Source: Alentia gelatinosa (lineage: Eukaryota; Annelida; Polychaeta; Phyllodocida; Polynoidae). From it: a stretch of DNA of 64,000 bases. The stretch lies in assembly GCA_950022655.1 (NCBI GenBank), contig OX465579.1, positions 44,991,950 to 45,055,949 of the forward strand, in the 5' to 3' direction. The notes beneath the pieces are model-generated. The model was not told the DNA's origin. It made no database searches and saw only the letters and a program-made list of their open reading frames with translations. This document shows, one piece after another, positions 10,545 to 23,904 of the stretch. The position numbers and the translations under genes are program-made. Position 1 is the stretch's first letter. The number at the start of each line of letters is the position of its first letter.

Positions 10545-13500
10545 CGTTGATGGGCGGATTCAATGAGCGAGGTGGTGCCTGCCCGGGAGTCTGACCGGAA
10601 GGCGACAGACCTAAGGTGCAGACTATTCCGACAGCTAATCCCCACCTGGCGGTAGAAACTGCAGAAAGAGCTTATGATCGGCTCTTAATAGCCAATAGAG
10701 CGAGATCTCCTGTGGCCCTCCACTTGCCGTTTCAGAAAGTGGAACAATTTTAAATATTTCATCGTTTCCCGTGAGGTACTTCCGACCTCCATCAATCTAC
10801 CACCATTCTGTATGACTTTATCGGTTAAATATGCTTTCCCCCTTTGACTGAGCTGGTGCTTGAGCACCCCATTTGAGAGAAACTAGATGTAATTACTGTT
10901 TGCATTTAATCGGAACTAATGTTTCTAACTTAATGATGATATCATTAGAGTCAAATACCTTCAAATATGCATTGCATCTAGGAAATGACGGATTGACGCT
11001 GAAATATTGAAGAAAAACTCCTCCAGCAGTTAACCAGAACCATGGATTATGATCATTATGATAAGGTGTATTTCATTATGTGATGCAAATTTAACAGCCG
11101 TACTCTAGTGTCGAGGGCTTCCAGTTCACGAACGCTACACCGAATTTTCCGCAGCAACCAAATGATCGCACCCCCGAAAAAAAGGTAGTGTTATTTGCCG
11201 TTCAGCGATCTTATTGATATTTCACCAGGTCGCTGAGTGGCTTCCGGACCGCTCCATCAAACTTTCATACCCGATGGTATTTCCCATCTGTGCCCAATGT
11301 GACTGTGAATAATTCACCCCCGAACACACACACATCCTCATTGACGTCTGTTCATCAGCTTTAACTCTTGCTCACGCGCCTTTCTTGGCACGGAGTAGTC
11401 AGTTAAAAACAGAGAGAGACTAGGATGCGGGTAGGGGAGGAGCCTGCGACCACGAGTACATGTTTTTTGTCAGTCCATGGGAAATGAAATGATTACATGT
11501 GGTATTGGGTGCAGCATCCAGACACAGTGCTTGGTGTAAAGTGGAGACTCATCCTTACCTTGGCACCTTACCAGAGTCTGGATCATACTAACAAAAAAGT
11601 TACTACCAGGCACGCGGTTGATTGCATCCATGGTAATTTCTATGCAGCATGCTATTTATCCCCATCTAACATGTCACCTTGTGCAGTTCTGTACGTGTTC
11701 TCGTAGTGGTTGATGGAATCATGTTAAGCCATTGAAAAACAACTCTATTATTGGATGTCTGCATCGCGATCCTTTTTTCATCGTTGTCATAATCAAACTC
11801 TGCCTTCCAATTCCGCCTTCTGTAATTCGTCCTTATAAATGTGTTTTTGCGAGGACGTTACAAAAAGATGGAAAAGCCTCAGCAAGAGCATTTGAAAAAA
11901 ATGTCAAGATTTGCGGCGTAATATTTCTAATGGCATATCAACATGGTACTCTCAACTTTCAGCCTGTGAAATTAAAGTTGAACTTGCGGTTGCAGCTAAG
12001 CCGCCGAGAAGCTCTGAGCGACACAGACCTGCTGACTGCGCATATTTCAGGGTTCGTTCAATTAAAAGCTATGATGTTGGTGGGATGATAAATTACAACA
12101 CGGTTATCAAGGTTCATTAAATAAGGTAGTGAATGCCAACTCGCGTTAATTCCAAATTGACCAGTGCTGTCCACCTACCAGGCCTTATGCTGCACCCCGT
12201 TTGATCCGCCTGAATCCTGCCGACCAATGGTCAAGCTCTAGAATTAATAGACAAATCACCCATGGCGCAGGGACCGGACTCATTTGACGCCTATCACCCC
12301 TGGCCACATGTTTCCTGATGCCAGAGAAGGGGGCCACAACGGTCTGGGTCGGATTGCCATGCCTGGTGTGGCGCCCCTCAATGAAGCCACCCAGGAAGCC
12401 AGCCCGAATTCGACTGAAGCCAGTAGTGTCAGACTGGAAGCGGGCAGTCCGTTTGGAAGGGGTGCACGCTTGGGGAGGGGCGGGTCGATGGTGAACGTCA
12501 TTTCCCCTACCCTGCCTGCCCGGCTGCGGCCTATCCCCGGCCTCTGTTTGCCTGCCATGTCCGGGCTAATTGTCCTCAGCAAATCCTGGTCACCGAAATA
12601 ATTTCCTCCACCGTGGTACACGGGCCGCCTTCTGGAAGTTAATACCCCCATGGTTGACCATCTGGTAGGGTGTTTACCCCGAGGGGGAGAGCGAGTGGAA
12701 CGGCGGACGGCCTGCTGTGGGCGATTACCTTGTAACTCTTCATTCTGTACTCAGAGTTCTACAAACATGCCAATACTACTCTTTCTCTACTTCACCGTGT
12801 CATTATCTATAAGTCTCCAAAGCTACCAATCTAGCCTAAATAAGCCCACACAAAATTTATTATGGATCAAAGCTGTTGCATTTTCCTGAGAGGAATTGCC
12901 CTAATAATCACTACTCACACGGATGTTACTTGGTCCTACATGAACTGAATGGCGAAATAATACTAGGGGTGGGACAGATGTGTTTCCCGATATGTGAAGT
13001 AAGGCCCTTGTTATTTACGATTTTCTACTTGAGGTGGCGAAAAATACTCAATACTCTAGTGAAATACTCAATTTCTGATGAGTGACCCTTCTCTGTTATC
13101 TCTTATTTGAATGTTTGAAATACAATGTCAATCCCATTTTTATAAACGATAAAGGTTTTCTCGTCTTTATTCATCTTCTGGTGATGCAAAATAGAAGCAT
13201 TAAGATTAAAGGGAAAAAAGATGGTAAATCCTACTGATTATTTACGCCCGAGGAGACTTGTATCCGTAGAATGTAAACACATGTAAACTGAAGTTCATGC
13301 TGTGTTTGTAACGATTTGATATATTCCTTATTAGCTCCATCTATTTAAAAAAAACAGTATTCTAAGGTCGGGTGAATTATTTTGTCTAATCTAAGGCGAT
13401 TGTTAGCATTTTTGTTTATACCTTTATGTTATGCAAACATATCAGAGTAATCCTAGCCGAATCAACCTACAGGAGTAACATACCCATGTGGTGGCATAAC

Positions 13501-15966
13501 CTGGCTCTATTCCTATGGGATCTAGAGTCTAACAGAAGCTGGTACCGCTACACATATATATATATATACTGGTACATACTTAATTCCTGTAGAGGTATTT
13601 CTGATCTCTTCTAGTCAGCTTAGACAGATTATTCCTGACCGAGGCAAAATGTCTATGAGGAATTTATTTATTTGTCAAAAAGGATGACTCCCTGTAACGG
13701 TTTCGGTCACACCCCAATATTATAAATATCGAGTGAATGATACTTTCTGATGATGCTATTTATTATCCTACACAACCTTAATCCATACTCTACCACAACC
13801 CAATATTCCCCGGACCTAACCCCTATCACTACAGAGCTAACCCTACTCGGCACAGTCCCCAATCAACCCTCGCGGCCGTATACTATACCAACCCGACCTA
13901 TCTTCGTCATACTCAGGGCTGGCGGGGGCATTCCATGATAAGGTACGGGGTGCACTCCCCTCCCCTTCTACATCCAGCCCTGCGTGATTGCCTGTAATCA
14001 TTTGGAAGCAATATGTTCCTATCCGAAGGTGGCTTTTGAGCCGTCCTCAACATATTCATAAATATGGCATTAGGGTTATTACCCCCAGCGGCCAACGGTG
14101 GATTAGCAGAATGAAATATGACTCTTAAATGGTGGAGCGATTGATGGGACCAACGGCAGAGGTAGGGGGCGGGGACGGCCGTGCTGGTCGCGAATTACCT
14201 GGGTTCTGGACATTTCAGGTAGCTCCATTTATCAGGGCTGCTGTCAAGCATGGTATTTTGGGTTGCCAGCTACCGGGCAGCTGGCAGCAGAAAGTGCCAT
14301 GGTACTCTAAGAACACCAATGACAAATCTACCCTGGCGGGCAAAGCTTCACAGGAGAGAAGGCTAATGAAGCGGCCATGCGCGTATGTAATTATGCACGA
14401 TTTGATATTCAGTTTAGGGCTTTTTAATATGATGGATTGCAATGATAAAGGAAGGGCTTAGGGGTAATGAAAACGCATTGCAGACTTGGGTGTGACCATA
14501 GGGTGGCAGAACGTGAGAGAATATGGCATCTATGCACTCCTTCATCTATTCATTTATCTCGTATGTCTGCTAATTATGACTAAACTGGGAATGAAAGCTA
14601 ATTTCATATATATCCATCTCTTTATATAATTTCTTAAAGGTCTCCAAGTTGTCAATAGAGTTCCGTCAAAGTATCAACATTAGCTCATTTTGTTAAACCA
14701 TTGAACGCGATGTCTTACATAACAGGGCACAACTGCGCGTTGCGCGGAGACATGATTTAACATTAGTTCTAATTGATGTTTATATAGGTAGATCGGGTCC
14801 AGTTGGTTGGAAAACAGGGATGCGGATGTATTGATATCGACCTTAATCTCTGCCTACTTCTGAGCCTTCGTATTTTCCCCCCAATTTCCCGATCTACAGC
14901 ACCCGCACAAACACAGTGGAGCACCCGGAGGTTGGTAATCACTCATACATTAATTCTGTATTCTCTGCAGACCATGTTCTCCCACTCGTAACTCGTACTC
15001 GGCAGTCGTAATGAACTCGAAGGGTCGTGATCAGCGGCCCGGGTGCTCGGCCACTGAGCCATGCTGAGCCCCTCAGCTCCACCTCCACGAGCAGCTCCAC
15101 AACGAGTAGCTCACAAACGTTACCCGAGCGTGAGCAGCTCAGTAGTGTCCGGACATTTAGGGAGCCAGGCAACGTATACAGAGGCGGTCTTCTCTTGGGT
15201 CGTCCAGCCCTCCCCCCCCCCCCCTCCACACCTCCCCTCCACCCGGACGCCTCCTGGCGTGGGCTGGCAACACTCCAGACACCCCATAAACACAGGGCCA
15301 GTGCTCATTTCCGTCGGCGACCTGCAAGTCCCCATCATCTCATTCCTCACCGTAAATCTGTTGACCTCTCACCAGGAGATGCGCTAATGATACTCGGCGG
15401 TCGGTCGGCCGTACACGCTGACATCCCTGTAACTTTCCACGCTGGCGGCACTGGCCTTAAAGGCGAAACAAAACGTGCTGCTATGTACGGATCGCTTCTC
15501 CTTGTACACCTTCTTCATTTGGAGGCGTAACGAGCAAATTAAGCGTGCGCCAAACACCAGAGAAAGCACCAGCAGCATCGGCGAACATTCACCTATAAAC
15601 CAGGCGCAATGGGGTGTCCGGATGTGAATTGGGGCTAAGGCACAGGCTGAGCAGTTAATAGAGCTTTCATCCCATGTCCAATGGCACTCTAGTATTGTTC
15701 TCCGACCCTTGGTTTGGACCTCATGAAGATATAGTGCGATTAATAGCAAATTAACGGGGGTTATTTCTGCGCCGCGATAAATCAGCATTACAAGGAAGAT
15801 CTATCCTCATCCAGTCCTGCCGCCTAACTGATGGAATCCTCACACATAATGGGGGGATAATTAATAACCCATCACCACCCATCTTCCCCACAATACCCCC
15901 ACAAAGAAATGGTGGCGACCGGGTCCCCGGAAATGCTTGACTAGCTTGGCGAGTCTTCCGGTTTGG

Positions 15967-15979
15967 GGCGCCCCCTAGA
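15967..15979. promoter_or_regulatory. CTCF-core-like site
   Basis: GGCGCCCCCTAGA matches the core of the bilaterian CTCF motif in reverse orientation, though the outer TGG is absent. A related GCGCTCCCTCTAACGG occurs about 100 bp downstream. This is weak, motif-only evidence. Confidence 0.25.
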
Positions 15980-17403
15980 TTCCAACACCGAACTATCAGT
16001 CACTCGCGAGGGCGAAGGAAAAAAAACAGGGCAGTGGAGAAAAGGGAACCGGAAGTCGCAACATAGACCGATTCAGCGCTCCCTCTAACGGTGGTGAGCT
16101 TGATTAAACTCGTGACTGATTCGCCAATGCCACCTTCTTCTTAATTTGGCGATAAAAAACCGAGATTTATTCTGAGTGAGAAGCGCTAGTGCATTCCCTT
16201 CTCTAGATAAAAGATAAGCTCATGTAATTTTCATTTATAATACAGCCATTACACTTTTTCCGCTCTCTTGACAAATTTGATAAAAATTCCAGGCGATTTG
16301 AATACCGATAGCGTTCAAAGTTAATAGGATTATGATCATATGGGGTGACAATACATAAAATGAATATTGCAAACCCTTGGGTCTAACGTGTGTGCCAAGA
16401 CGATAACCTAATGCAATTTGTCGCCGTAGCTTTTGTGTAAATTTCTTAAAAATTGAGCATAATATTCGCGACTCCATTAAATGGTCTGTCGGAAGGCGAT
16501 TGAGGGAGGAAACTTGATTACACAGTCAAATGATTAATGAAAAAGAAATCAGAAAAGTGGCCTTTATCCGGTGACAGGGTATTGAGGCCGACATGGCTCA
16601 ACACCCGGCTTTGGCCCGTTTCCATACACCCTCCTCCCCATCCCCCCATTTTGCAGCCCCCGATTTACTGTGCAATTCGCCCCGCTTAAATAGACACCAT
16701 TGAAACTCAACGAGTCTCCTCATGACTTCAATGTCTTAGTCAAACAATTGCTTCGAGGAAAAGTGTCTGGGAAATCACACAAATCACCTGCAAGTAGGCC
16801 TCCAAGGGCCGCTAGCCTACAGAAGGATGTTCTTTTGGTGAGACTAAATCATGACTACGAACTGACTGCTGCCATATCAGGAGGCAATAACGGCCGGTCG
16901 GCCGTGTATGCGTTCATTGTCACGCCATATATGAGGTGAGAGGAGGGGGATGTTCTAGTACTTGGCAGCTGAGATGCATATCACTCTGTAGTTTCTGCGT
17001 CAAGTTTATTTCCATCAAGCAAAATATTGTATTAAGTATAGTTGCCACGTTGGTGGAATATAACAACGTTGATCAAGAGATGACTGGAACGCAGTTGATC
17101 AAAGGGAAAGACATCTCACTTCGTATGTACATTTACTTAACAACATGCTTTGTTATTTCTTTACTTTGTGAAGATAAGTTGCTATATTACTTCTTAAAAT
17201 GACTCTTAATCATGTCCTATATCGGTCTGAGTGTGAAAGATATCATAACCTAGTCAGTAAAGTAAGGTAAGTAGTGTGTTTGTGGGGGGTGCTAATATGG
17301 AGATTGGATTGAGGTAGACTGGAGTAATATGCCCACCCTTCCACCAACCCCACATTTCCTTTCTCGGTCTGTGTCTATCAAAATTCTGGGTCTGTCATTC
17401 CTT

Positions 17404-17440
17404 GTCTATCTATCTATCTATCCATCTATCTGTATGTATA
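17404..17440. repeat. (CTAT)n microsatellite
   Basis: An imperfect CTAT array that decays into CTGTATGTATATCTG. About 150 bp either side is a loosely duplicated motif TCAGTAAAGTA(A)GGTA (17255 and 17704). Confidence 0.85.
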
Positions 17441-17964
17441 TCTGACAAACACAATCTAGAGGAACGAATCATGTATGGGTATCTTTTCATGTCTCTTGAG
17501 TAGATATGGTTTGAATGTTATATGGATAAGCCTATCCGATCAGATATAGCACTTAAAATACAATAAGAAATTATCTGTCCCATCAGGTATGGATGTTCCA
17601 GTCAGGTCTGGCCAATCAGATTTGAAATGGACATTCATTGTAAAGTTAAAGTGGGAGCAGAGCAGTGAGCCAGAACAAACAGGTTCTTGAGTGCAGCTAG
17701 CTGGTCAGTAAAGTAGGTAGGGAGTGGTTGTGGGAGGGAAGGGGGTAAGGGCTATTATGGCATGACTCTAAGGTAAAGCGATTGCCTGTCTATCTTCAGC
17801 TGTCTGCCTCCGTCACTCTGTCTGCGTCCTTGGCACTATTCATGTCTTCATGAAGGTCCATGATCAAGGGCTTCGGCAAGTCTATGGTCAAGTCAGATGC
17901 ACAAGGATTGCTGTCAGGGTTGAAGGGAGTAAACCTGGTTTGTCAGGCCTGTGCTAAGAGGGTC

Positions 17965-18101
17965 TGGATATTATGTGAAACCATGGTTATGGTGACAATA
18001 CGGGGTAGATCTATGAGTTGTTTCGGAGAAATTCGTCCAAAACAACGAGTAAATTTACCCCGTATTGGCACCATCACTATGGTTTCATATTATTATATAC
18101 C
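17965..18101. mobile_element. Hairpin element (about 137 bp)
   Basis: GAAACCATGGTTATGGTGAC plus AATACGGGGTA at 17977 is inverted at 18056-18086 (TACCCCGTATTGGCACCATC plus ACTATGGTTTC). The arms extend outward through GGATATTATGT / ATATTATATACC and inward through a GTTGTTT / AAACAAC stem. The architecture resembles the H1 hairpins, but the sequence is a different family. Confidence 0.65.
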
Positions 18102-18192
18102 TTAATTTCGGTCTTAATTTGCTAAAACTGACCGTACATTGACATTAAAGTCACTTTTTGAAACTTGCAAAGACGATGTGTACATTAGCAGA

Positions 18193-18318
18193 CATGCCGG
18201 AAGTGGAATACAACATGAGTCCGGGCTTTAAAGAATAACGCATTCTGATTGGCCGAGAAGCCCGGGATTCCCCGGAGCGTAAGGAATCCCCGATAATGAT
18301 GTTCCACTATTTTGTCTC
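18193..18318. repeat. Possible GC-capped hairpin repeat
   Basis: CCGGGCTT (about 18223) pairs with AAGCCCGG (about 18260), and GTGGAATACAACAT faces ATGATGTTCCAC. CCCCGGAGCGTAAGGAATCC lies in the loop side. The form is similar to the neighbouring hairpin but the pairing is weaker. Confidence 0.35.
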
Positions 18319-20984
18319 GCTTCGCATGTTACAATGCGTCTGACTGAGCTCACGGAACAAGTTATTGCGCGAATTTACCAAATATCAAGGTAGCAAACAT
18401 GTAGGAATCACATGATACACTTTAGATAGCTTAGATATGCTACACCGATGGATACAAACACTCGCCGTCAAGTTTCGCGGACTGACAGGGGTTCCAACGT
18501 TTGTTGACATCTATGTGTCGGCCGCTCTGCGAGTGTCCGTGTTGATATCGATGGATCTCGCACATCTATGCTATATAACGTGTTTCCCATTATTCGTACT
18601 CATGTTCTACCTCAATGTTTGATAAATGTACACACTAACTCATTCCGTGGGTTCTGTACGATGCCACAGAACTCACGAAGTGAAGGCATCCACCATTTTA
18701 AAATCTTCTGCGCACAACCGTGTTGTCGGCCTCTCGTCCAATCAGATTGCGTTATTTTTTCAAAGCGTGCAGTCTGTCAGCCAAAGCATGCAGGTAAAGC
18801 TCAAAGGATGCAGTCTGTCAGCCAGAGCATGCAGTCTGTCAGTATCCAAAGGCACCGGTACAAAGATTCACTGCATACAGTGCAATATATAACTTTACCC
18901 CAAGGAGCAGTATGTATTTATACTTAGTTTGTGCACAGGTATATAATAATACATATTCAAGTGAATCCCATCAGATATGGCAGTCTGAATACAGTGTATT
19001 TCGGTCCGTCCCATCGGATGTAAACATTAAATCAATATTATCAGATCATAGTAGCAGATTAGAGTATCCATAACTGAGTGTTTATCATTTAATGGCCGGA
19101 TTGACGTAGTGAATCCTTTGTCCTCAATAGGACTATTAACAGAAAGTTCTATCTTTAGGAACTAAGTCAGTAGTGGGGTAGCAGAAATGGTCAGGCTGGG
19201 ATACTTAACACCAACAATTTTACTTGGCCTTTGTAGTTTGCACATTGATAGTGAAGGGTTAGTCTCTTTTGCAGCAAGCTGAAAGCCTATGTCGCCATTC
19301 TGAAATTTAAGTGACGTATATGAGCTCGTTATCCCGCCCTCAAAAAACATCATAATCAATAAGGGATTATGTCATTCAACTTATTATAGTTTTGTTCAAA
19401 CTCAGGGAGTAATATCGCAATAATATGTTGCAAATTACCAACGCCGAGCCGTATGCGATTCAAGGATCAAATCTGAATAATTGTTATCAAAGTTAACTGA
19501 CAGTTCCAAACTGTCACCCACTTCGCGGTTGCTGCGCAAGAGTGCAGATCGGTTTAGCCACGTCTTGAAATTGATCAAAGTTGATTCAACAGAGGGAAAA
19601 TTGAGCGGAAGAACTGAATAAAGTGAGTGGAAGAATCAGAGCAAACTGTGAAAGCAAGGCTAAGGTTTGTAAAAGGGCTAAAACTTGTCGCGCCCGGGTA
19701 GATTTGTAGGTACAGACAGTTTTATTTTCAATTTTATCGATGGTACATCATATGTACTACCCATTCCTTTTAAAGTATACCACCGTTCCCTCTGTTATGC
19801 GACACCCAAGGAGCATTGCTCACCCAGGGGTCGACTATAAAGGTGTTACCGCGGCACATTGTCTGTCCTGTCTGAACACCCATAACGACAATACAGTGAG
19901 CTGGTAGTGAGCTGTCCACGAGAAGTAGGTCGGCCTAACGAGCAGCTGGTCCTCCTCGGCCGGTCCAGCCCCATTAGCGGTCTGAAGTACTGGCCGTTTG
20001 TGCGAGTAATATCTCTGTTTCCCTGTTGTAGATCCGACAACACACCCATTCTGCCACCTCGAGACACCCCACCCACAGCCCCGCTCAAATGCTGCTCGTA
20101 CCCTGTCAGACCGAAGCCACTCGGGTTAACATAAGTTGACGCGTCCCCTGATCTCAGTCTTTCCCCCTGAATTTGCATATGCACGGTTCAAAATAAAGGT
20201 CAATATTGTGATAGCTCATTTAAATCTATGAATATTCTACAATCCGCAGGGCGCAATATTGTTCAGAGGGGTGTTTGCCTTTAATGTAGGTTACTACCTG
20301 ATTGTGGATGTAAAATAATTCTATCGAGAACTTGATTTTAGTAACTCGACCCAAGAGGATGGTTATTATGTGCATTTCTGAATATATGAGGCCGTTCCTT
20401 ATTAGAATCAATCTCGGTAAATGTCTCATTGTGAAAGCCTGAAATATATCACAGCGTATTTTATTCAGTTATGTGAACTTCAGAGCATGATTAAATATAC
20501 TGCCTTCTGTATTGGCAGTGAAAAAAACATGAATTGTGTGAATAGCTGCGTTGTTAACAAACGCTTGATACTGGCTCCGTAAGGGTATAATGTTGTGAGA
20601 AATACATTTCACATAAATATATACATGTATATAAGTACACTTTCACGCCACTCCCAGGCAATAAAGTGGATATTGATAGCGAGACCCACGGTATTTGACG
20701 CAGTGGGTGTGAGGGTCTAATGGTATGACTACGTTTTAATTCAGGATCTGGATCACCCAGCCAGCCAGATACACGGCGTTGTCAACCGTCTCCATCCTCC
20801 CATGTCATCTCTGGCCACGGCGGCAGTTGAGAAGTTGGACAGGGTTTACTCCCCAAACATCATCGGTGACAGCCTCAGCTGGAGTCATCTGCGTGACCTG
20901 TGACAGAACAAGCGACAGTCTTCCACGTCTAACTCATATGGGCTGTCTGTCGTATCCGCCCACTGGTGGCATCAGATTTCCATA
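18319..20984. other. Non-coding, nothing firm
   Basis: Contains GCAGTCTGTCAGCC(A/-)AAGCATGCAG words repeated three times near 18767-18842 and otherwise unremarkable DNA. Frames are short and unrecognised. Confidence 0.5.
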
Positions 20985-21525
20985 TCTTTCACTTCTCTCC
21001 TACCCCCTGCCTTCCTCCATCTTTTCTCTCTCCCCCCACCCCCCTACGCCATCTCTTTGGTCTGCAGTATCCTGCCTGCCTTAGTTTCTTTCGGTGAACC
21101 CCTTGTTCCATTTCTTTCATCCCTTCTATACATTCCTATTCCTCACTTCTCAGTCTCATGTTTTCCCTTTTCTCCGTTTTCTGATATTAGTTATCTTTCA
21201 CTCTACTCTGCCCTTTTCTACCCCTCTAGCTTTTTTGATGATTCATTCTTCTTCAGTCGATTTCCACTTCTTTTCTCTATTTCGTATCTTCCCGAGCCCC
21301 GCATCTCTATTTTCTTATTTTCTGTTCTATTCTATCCATCTCTTCGATTCTTTCTTTTTTAACTCCCTCTCCTTATATTGTAACCTCCTTCGTTTTTCCT
21401 TCCCACTCCCTTCAACCTCCTTCGCTTTCCCTTCAACCTCTTTCTCTTTCCCGCCAGCTATCTATCATTGTATGCCTTTCTCCCTCTTACCCTGTGTCCC
21501 TTCTCCCTTATTTACCCTCCTTCTC

Positions 21526-21586
<61 letters not shown>

Positions 21587-21595
21587 GTCTACCTT
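20985..21595 (+). repeat. 600-bp polypyrimidine tract with (CT)n core
   Basis: The plus strand is almost wholly C/T for about 600 bp, ending in a near-perfect CT array at 21521-21582. Overlapping open frames here are Ser/Phe/Leu/Pro-rich in every reading and are compositional artefacts. The tract could form triplex DNA. Confidence 0.85.
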
Positions 21596-21964
21596 GGCCA
21601 CATTTCCAGACCGGTGTGACGTTAGTGGTAATCAATGTCCGTCACTCGGCATGAAATGTGGTCGACTGGGTTTGTCGCGCCACTGTAGGGTGACGTACCA
21701 CAACACAGTCGTGTCGTATCGCAAGAGATAACGTGAGGCTTGCCCCAGACCGCCCACCCCGGCCCCTCCCTCTCTGACACACGCCCTAAGCCCTGGCGCC
21801 CTGAGACTCACGCCAGCACGCCGGACGTGTCACGCCTGCTGCCGCCTCAGTTCCTCCCTGCCCCCGACACCCACCCCTCGGTCACGCCGGTCCTCCCGCG
21901 CAGATTATGTAACGTGTCCCTGGGTGTCACTGGCAATCTTCCCGGCGGCGGGAGGCCACACCAA

Positions 21965-22150
21965 ACAATGGATTATCTAAATGAGCTATCGCGGCCAAGG
22001 GACGGCCCGGCTAGAATGGCATCTGATGCCGGCGCCAGAAAGTCCTGTCACCTAAACAACGATAAGTGTGCATGCTGGGGCTCGTGGCTAGCGCCCGTGC
22101 CGCGCCGATTCAAACGTGCAGCGCCAATGAGAAATGAAACCTTTGATAAC
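21965..22150. promoter_or_regulatory. Candidate enhancer motif cluster (Sox/Otx/GATA/TCF-like)
   Basis: ACAATGG (21965-21971) overlaps GGATTA (21970-21975). GATAAG occurs at about 22061, and CCTTTGATAA lies near 22140. All fall in the GC-rich, gene-free islet 21720-22640. These words match Sox, K50/Otx homeodomain, GATA and TCF/LEF consensus sites. The individual words are short and could be chance. Confidence 0.3.
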
Positions 22151-22639
22151 TCAGGGACATTAAGCGGACCCGGACGAGGCGTTTCTGCCACAGCTGCAAT
22201 AAATCAACACCAATAATAAAAAAAAAAAAAGGTTTTACCCAAGTGGTGTCGCTACCTGTTTGATGCAAAATGGGGGGACCGGTTCGGTTGAAGGAAGGGG
22301 GGGAAGGTTTGATCAAATAAAAAAGCCAGAAATGGTCCTAATCCCTCAAGGGCCCCACTGCTGGATCGTAGCGGGTCACTATTGCACAATCCTTCTTGGG
22401 TTCAATTTGGCCGGTATTGGTTTCCACCCTTGTGGAGCAGGGGAGATTAGGTGGCGCGTGGCGGGAGGGCTGAGAGGTAAGCCAAGCCTGATTGTCCACT
22501 TAGGTCGGACGGGGCTGGCCTCAGTCAATGTTTGGTCAGCCGGGAGACAATGGCCCCTGTCCCCGGCGCCTGAGGTCAACGCGCACCGCCCTGGAGGAAG
22601 GGGCGGGGACGGGGATGGGGGTGGACTATAGTCATTGCA

Positions 22640-23576
22640 GGATGGGCTTTGCCCGCAATCAGGGATACATCTGAGACCCAGTAAGTAGGTTTATCGAATG
22701 CAACATACTAGTGACATACTGCTTGATCTATACATGTAGAGTAGGCACAATAAGGAAATCTGTCAGTATGCTGACTGTGAATCATTGGGTGGAACTTCAA
22801 GGGATGTTAGACCTAAACCATTCATCATTAGGCAAAATCAGGCTGGATAAAACTATTTGTGTGATATTAAATAAAATATACATTGACAAATTGAAGTTTA
22901 CTTATTTCAGTTGATCGGTGAGGAAATTTCATGTAAGCTGTTCCGTGATGGAATCTAATTAGAAATGGTATACCTGATAAATTGAGACGGTGGTAGACCG
23001 CGATAGAAGATGCAGGCGATCTGATCATAGAAAATACCAAGGTGAGTCAACAACTGTACAAGCTAAATGGTGTTACTATATATGGAGACAGGATTAGGGT
23101 CCCTAAATGAAATCTCATCCTAGGTGTTTAGGTGACATAATAAGAGAAAACGTGCTTACTGAGCCACTGAGTTTGGTCATTCAAAGTCTTTTGTCCAATA
23201 AAATACTCCCTGACGCCACATGGGTAGGGACGTATCTTATGGGACAAAAGGCCAAGAATGGCATCTCTACAGGCTCAGTCTTTATGTTCTCTTATTATCA
23301 TATACCTAAATATCTTGAAAAAAAGCTCCATGTAAATGTTAAGAGTCTCATGGTTAGAATATACTTGAACAGGAAAAAAGCTTTCCATGGGATTCTTCGA
23401 CAACATTCTTGTGGCTCCACTGTTATGCAGGATTATTCTGTCGCCTTATTGGGATGGTCTACGACCACATCTTAAACACCTTGGTCCTCCTGTTTCAGTA
23501 TCAATTGCATGAAGATTGTGTCGGGATCACGTGTCATTCCACGACTTTTCCGATGATATTGTTCCTCAACCTAAGC
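22640..23576. other. Unassigned stretch with a weak integrase-like peptide
   Basis: At 23042-23115 the plus strand reads SQQLYKLNGVTIYGDRIRVP, which recalls the start of a Ty3-type integrase zinc-binding region, then hits a stop. The 122-codon frame at 23107-23475 is not recognised. This may be a decayed retroelement, but the support is thin. Confidence 0.2.
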
Positions 23577-23634
23577 CACGAAGGTTATCATTGTCGTTGG
23601 GAATCACGAAGGTTATCATTGTCTTTGGGAATCA
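23577..23634 (+). repeat. 28-bp tandem duplication (x2)
   Basis: CACGAAGGTTATCATTGTCG plus TTGGGAAT at 23577 is repeated at 23605 with one difference (CTTTGG for CGTTGG). Confidence 0.95.
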
Positions 23635-23747
23635 ATTCTACTCGGGTGACTTTGATTGAAGATGTAATTGAAAGTTGATCATTTGGTATTAAGGTTTCAC
23701 ATCTTGAGTAAGATTGATAGCGTCATAGGTCGAACTTGGATTTTGTA

Positions 23748-23808
23748 TCTGGAAGTTCGATTGGTAAGAGCGCCTTCAGTAAAGACTCGTGAAGCCGGAT
23801 TCTAAAGT
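23748..23808 (+). repeat. tRNA-like degenerate segment (possible SINE head)
   Basis: GTTCGATTGGTAAGAGCGCC strongly resembles the D-arm/A-box of a tRNA (..CTCAGTTGGTAAGAGCGCC). An anticodon-like region and a poor B-box CCGGATTCTAA follow. No acceptor-stem pairing is visible, so it is not a functional tRNA. Confidence 0.28.
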
Positions 23809-23904
23809 TTGCTCATTTTACTGTACCCCAAGTTGTGCTGACCTGTAGTAGTTTGATAATCGCGGAAAACCGGCTCATGGCCGGCCAGGTCGGTACTGAA
23901 GTAA

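Larger units (their letters stand above)
9446..17403. other. Gene-free stretch with GC-rich islets
   Basis: GC-rich islets at about 9760-10620, 12290-12720, 14130-14340 and 15020-15460 alternate with AT-rich DNA. In several (12280-12651, 15027-15530) both strands are open over the same interval, which points to stop-poor composition and not coding. No exon is supported. Confidence 0.5.

Noticed and set aside
12280..12651. Overlapping 105- and 123-codon frames on opposite strands
   Set aside because: Both strands are open over the same GC-rich DNA and neither peptide shows a domain; this is stop-poor composition.
21094..21654. 186-codon Ser/Phe/Leu-rich frame
   Set aside because: It lies wholly in the polypyrimidine tract; other frames there are also open and low-complexity.
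23042..23115. Ty3-type integrase start (YKLNGVTIYGDRIRVP)
   Set aside because: Only about 20 residues match before a stop, and no HHCC residues or neighbouring RT/RNase H were found, so it is not called as an element.
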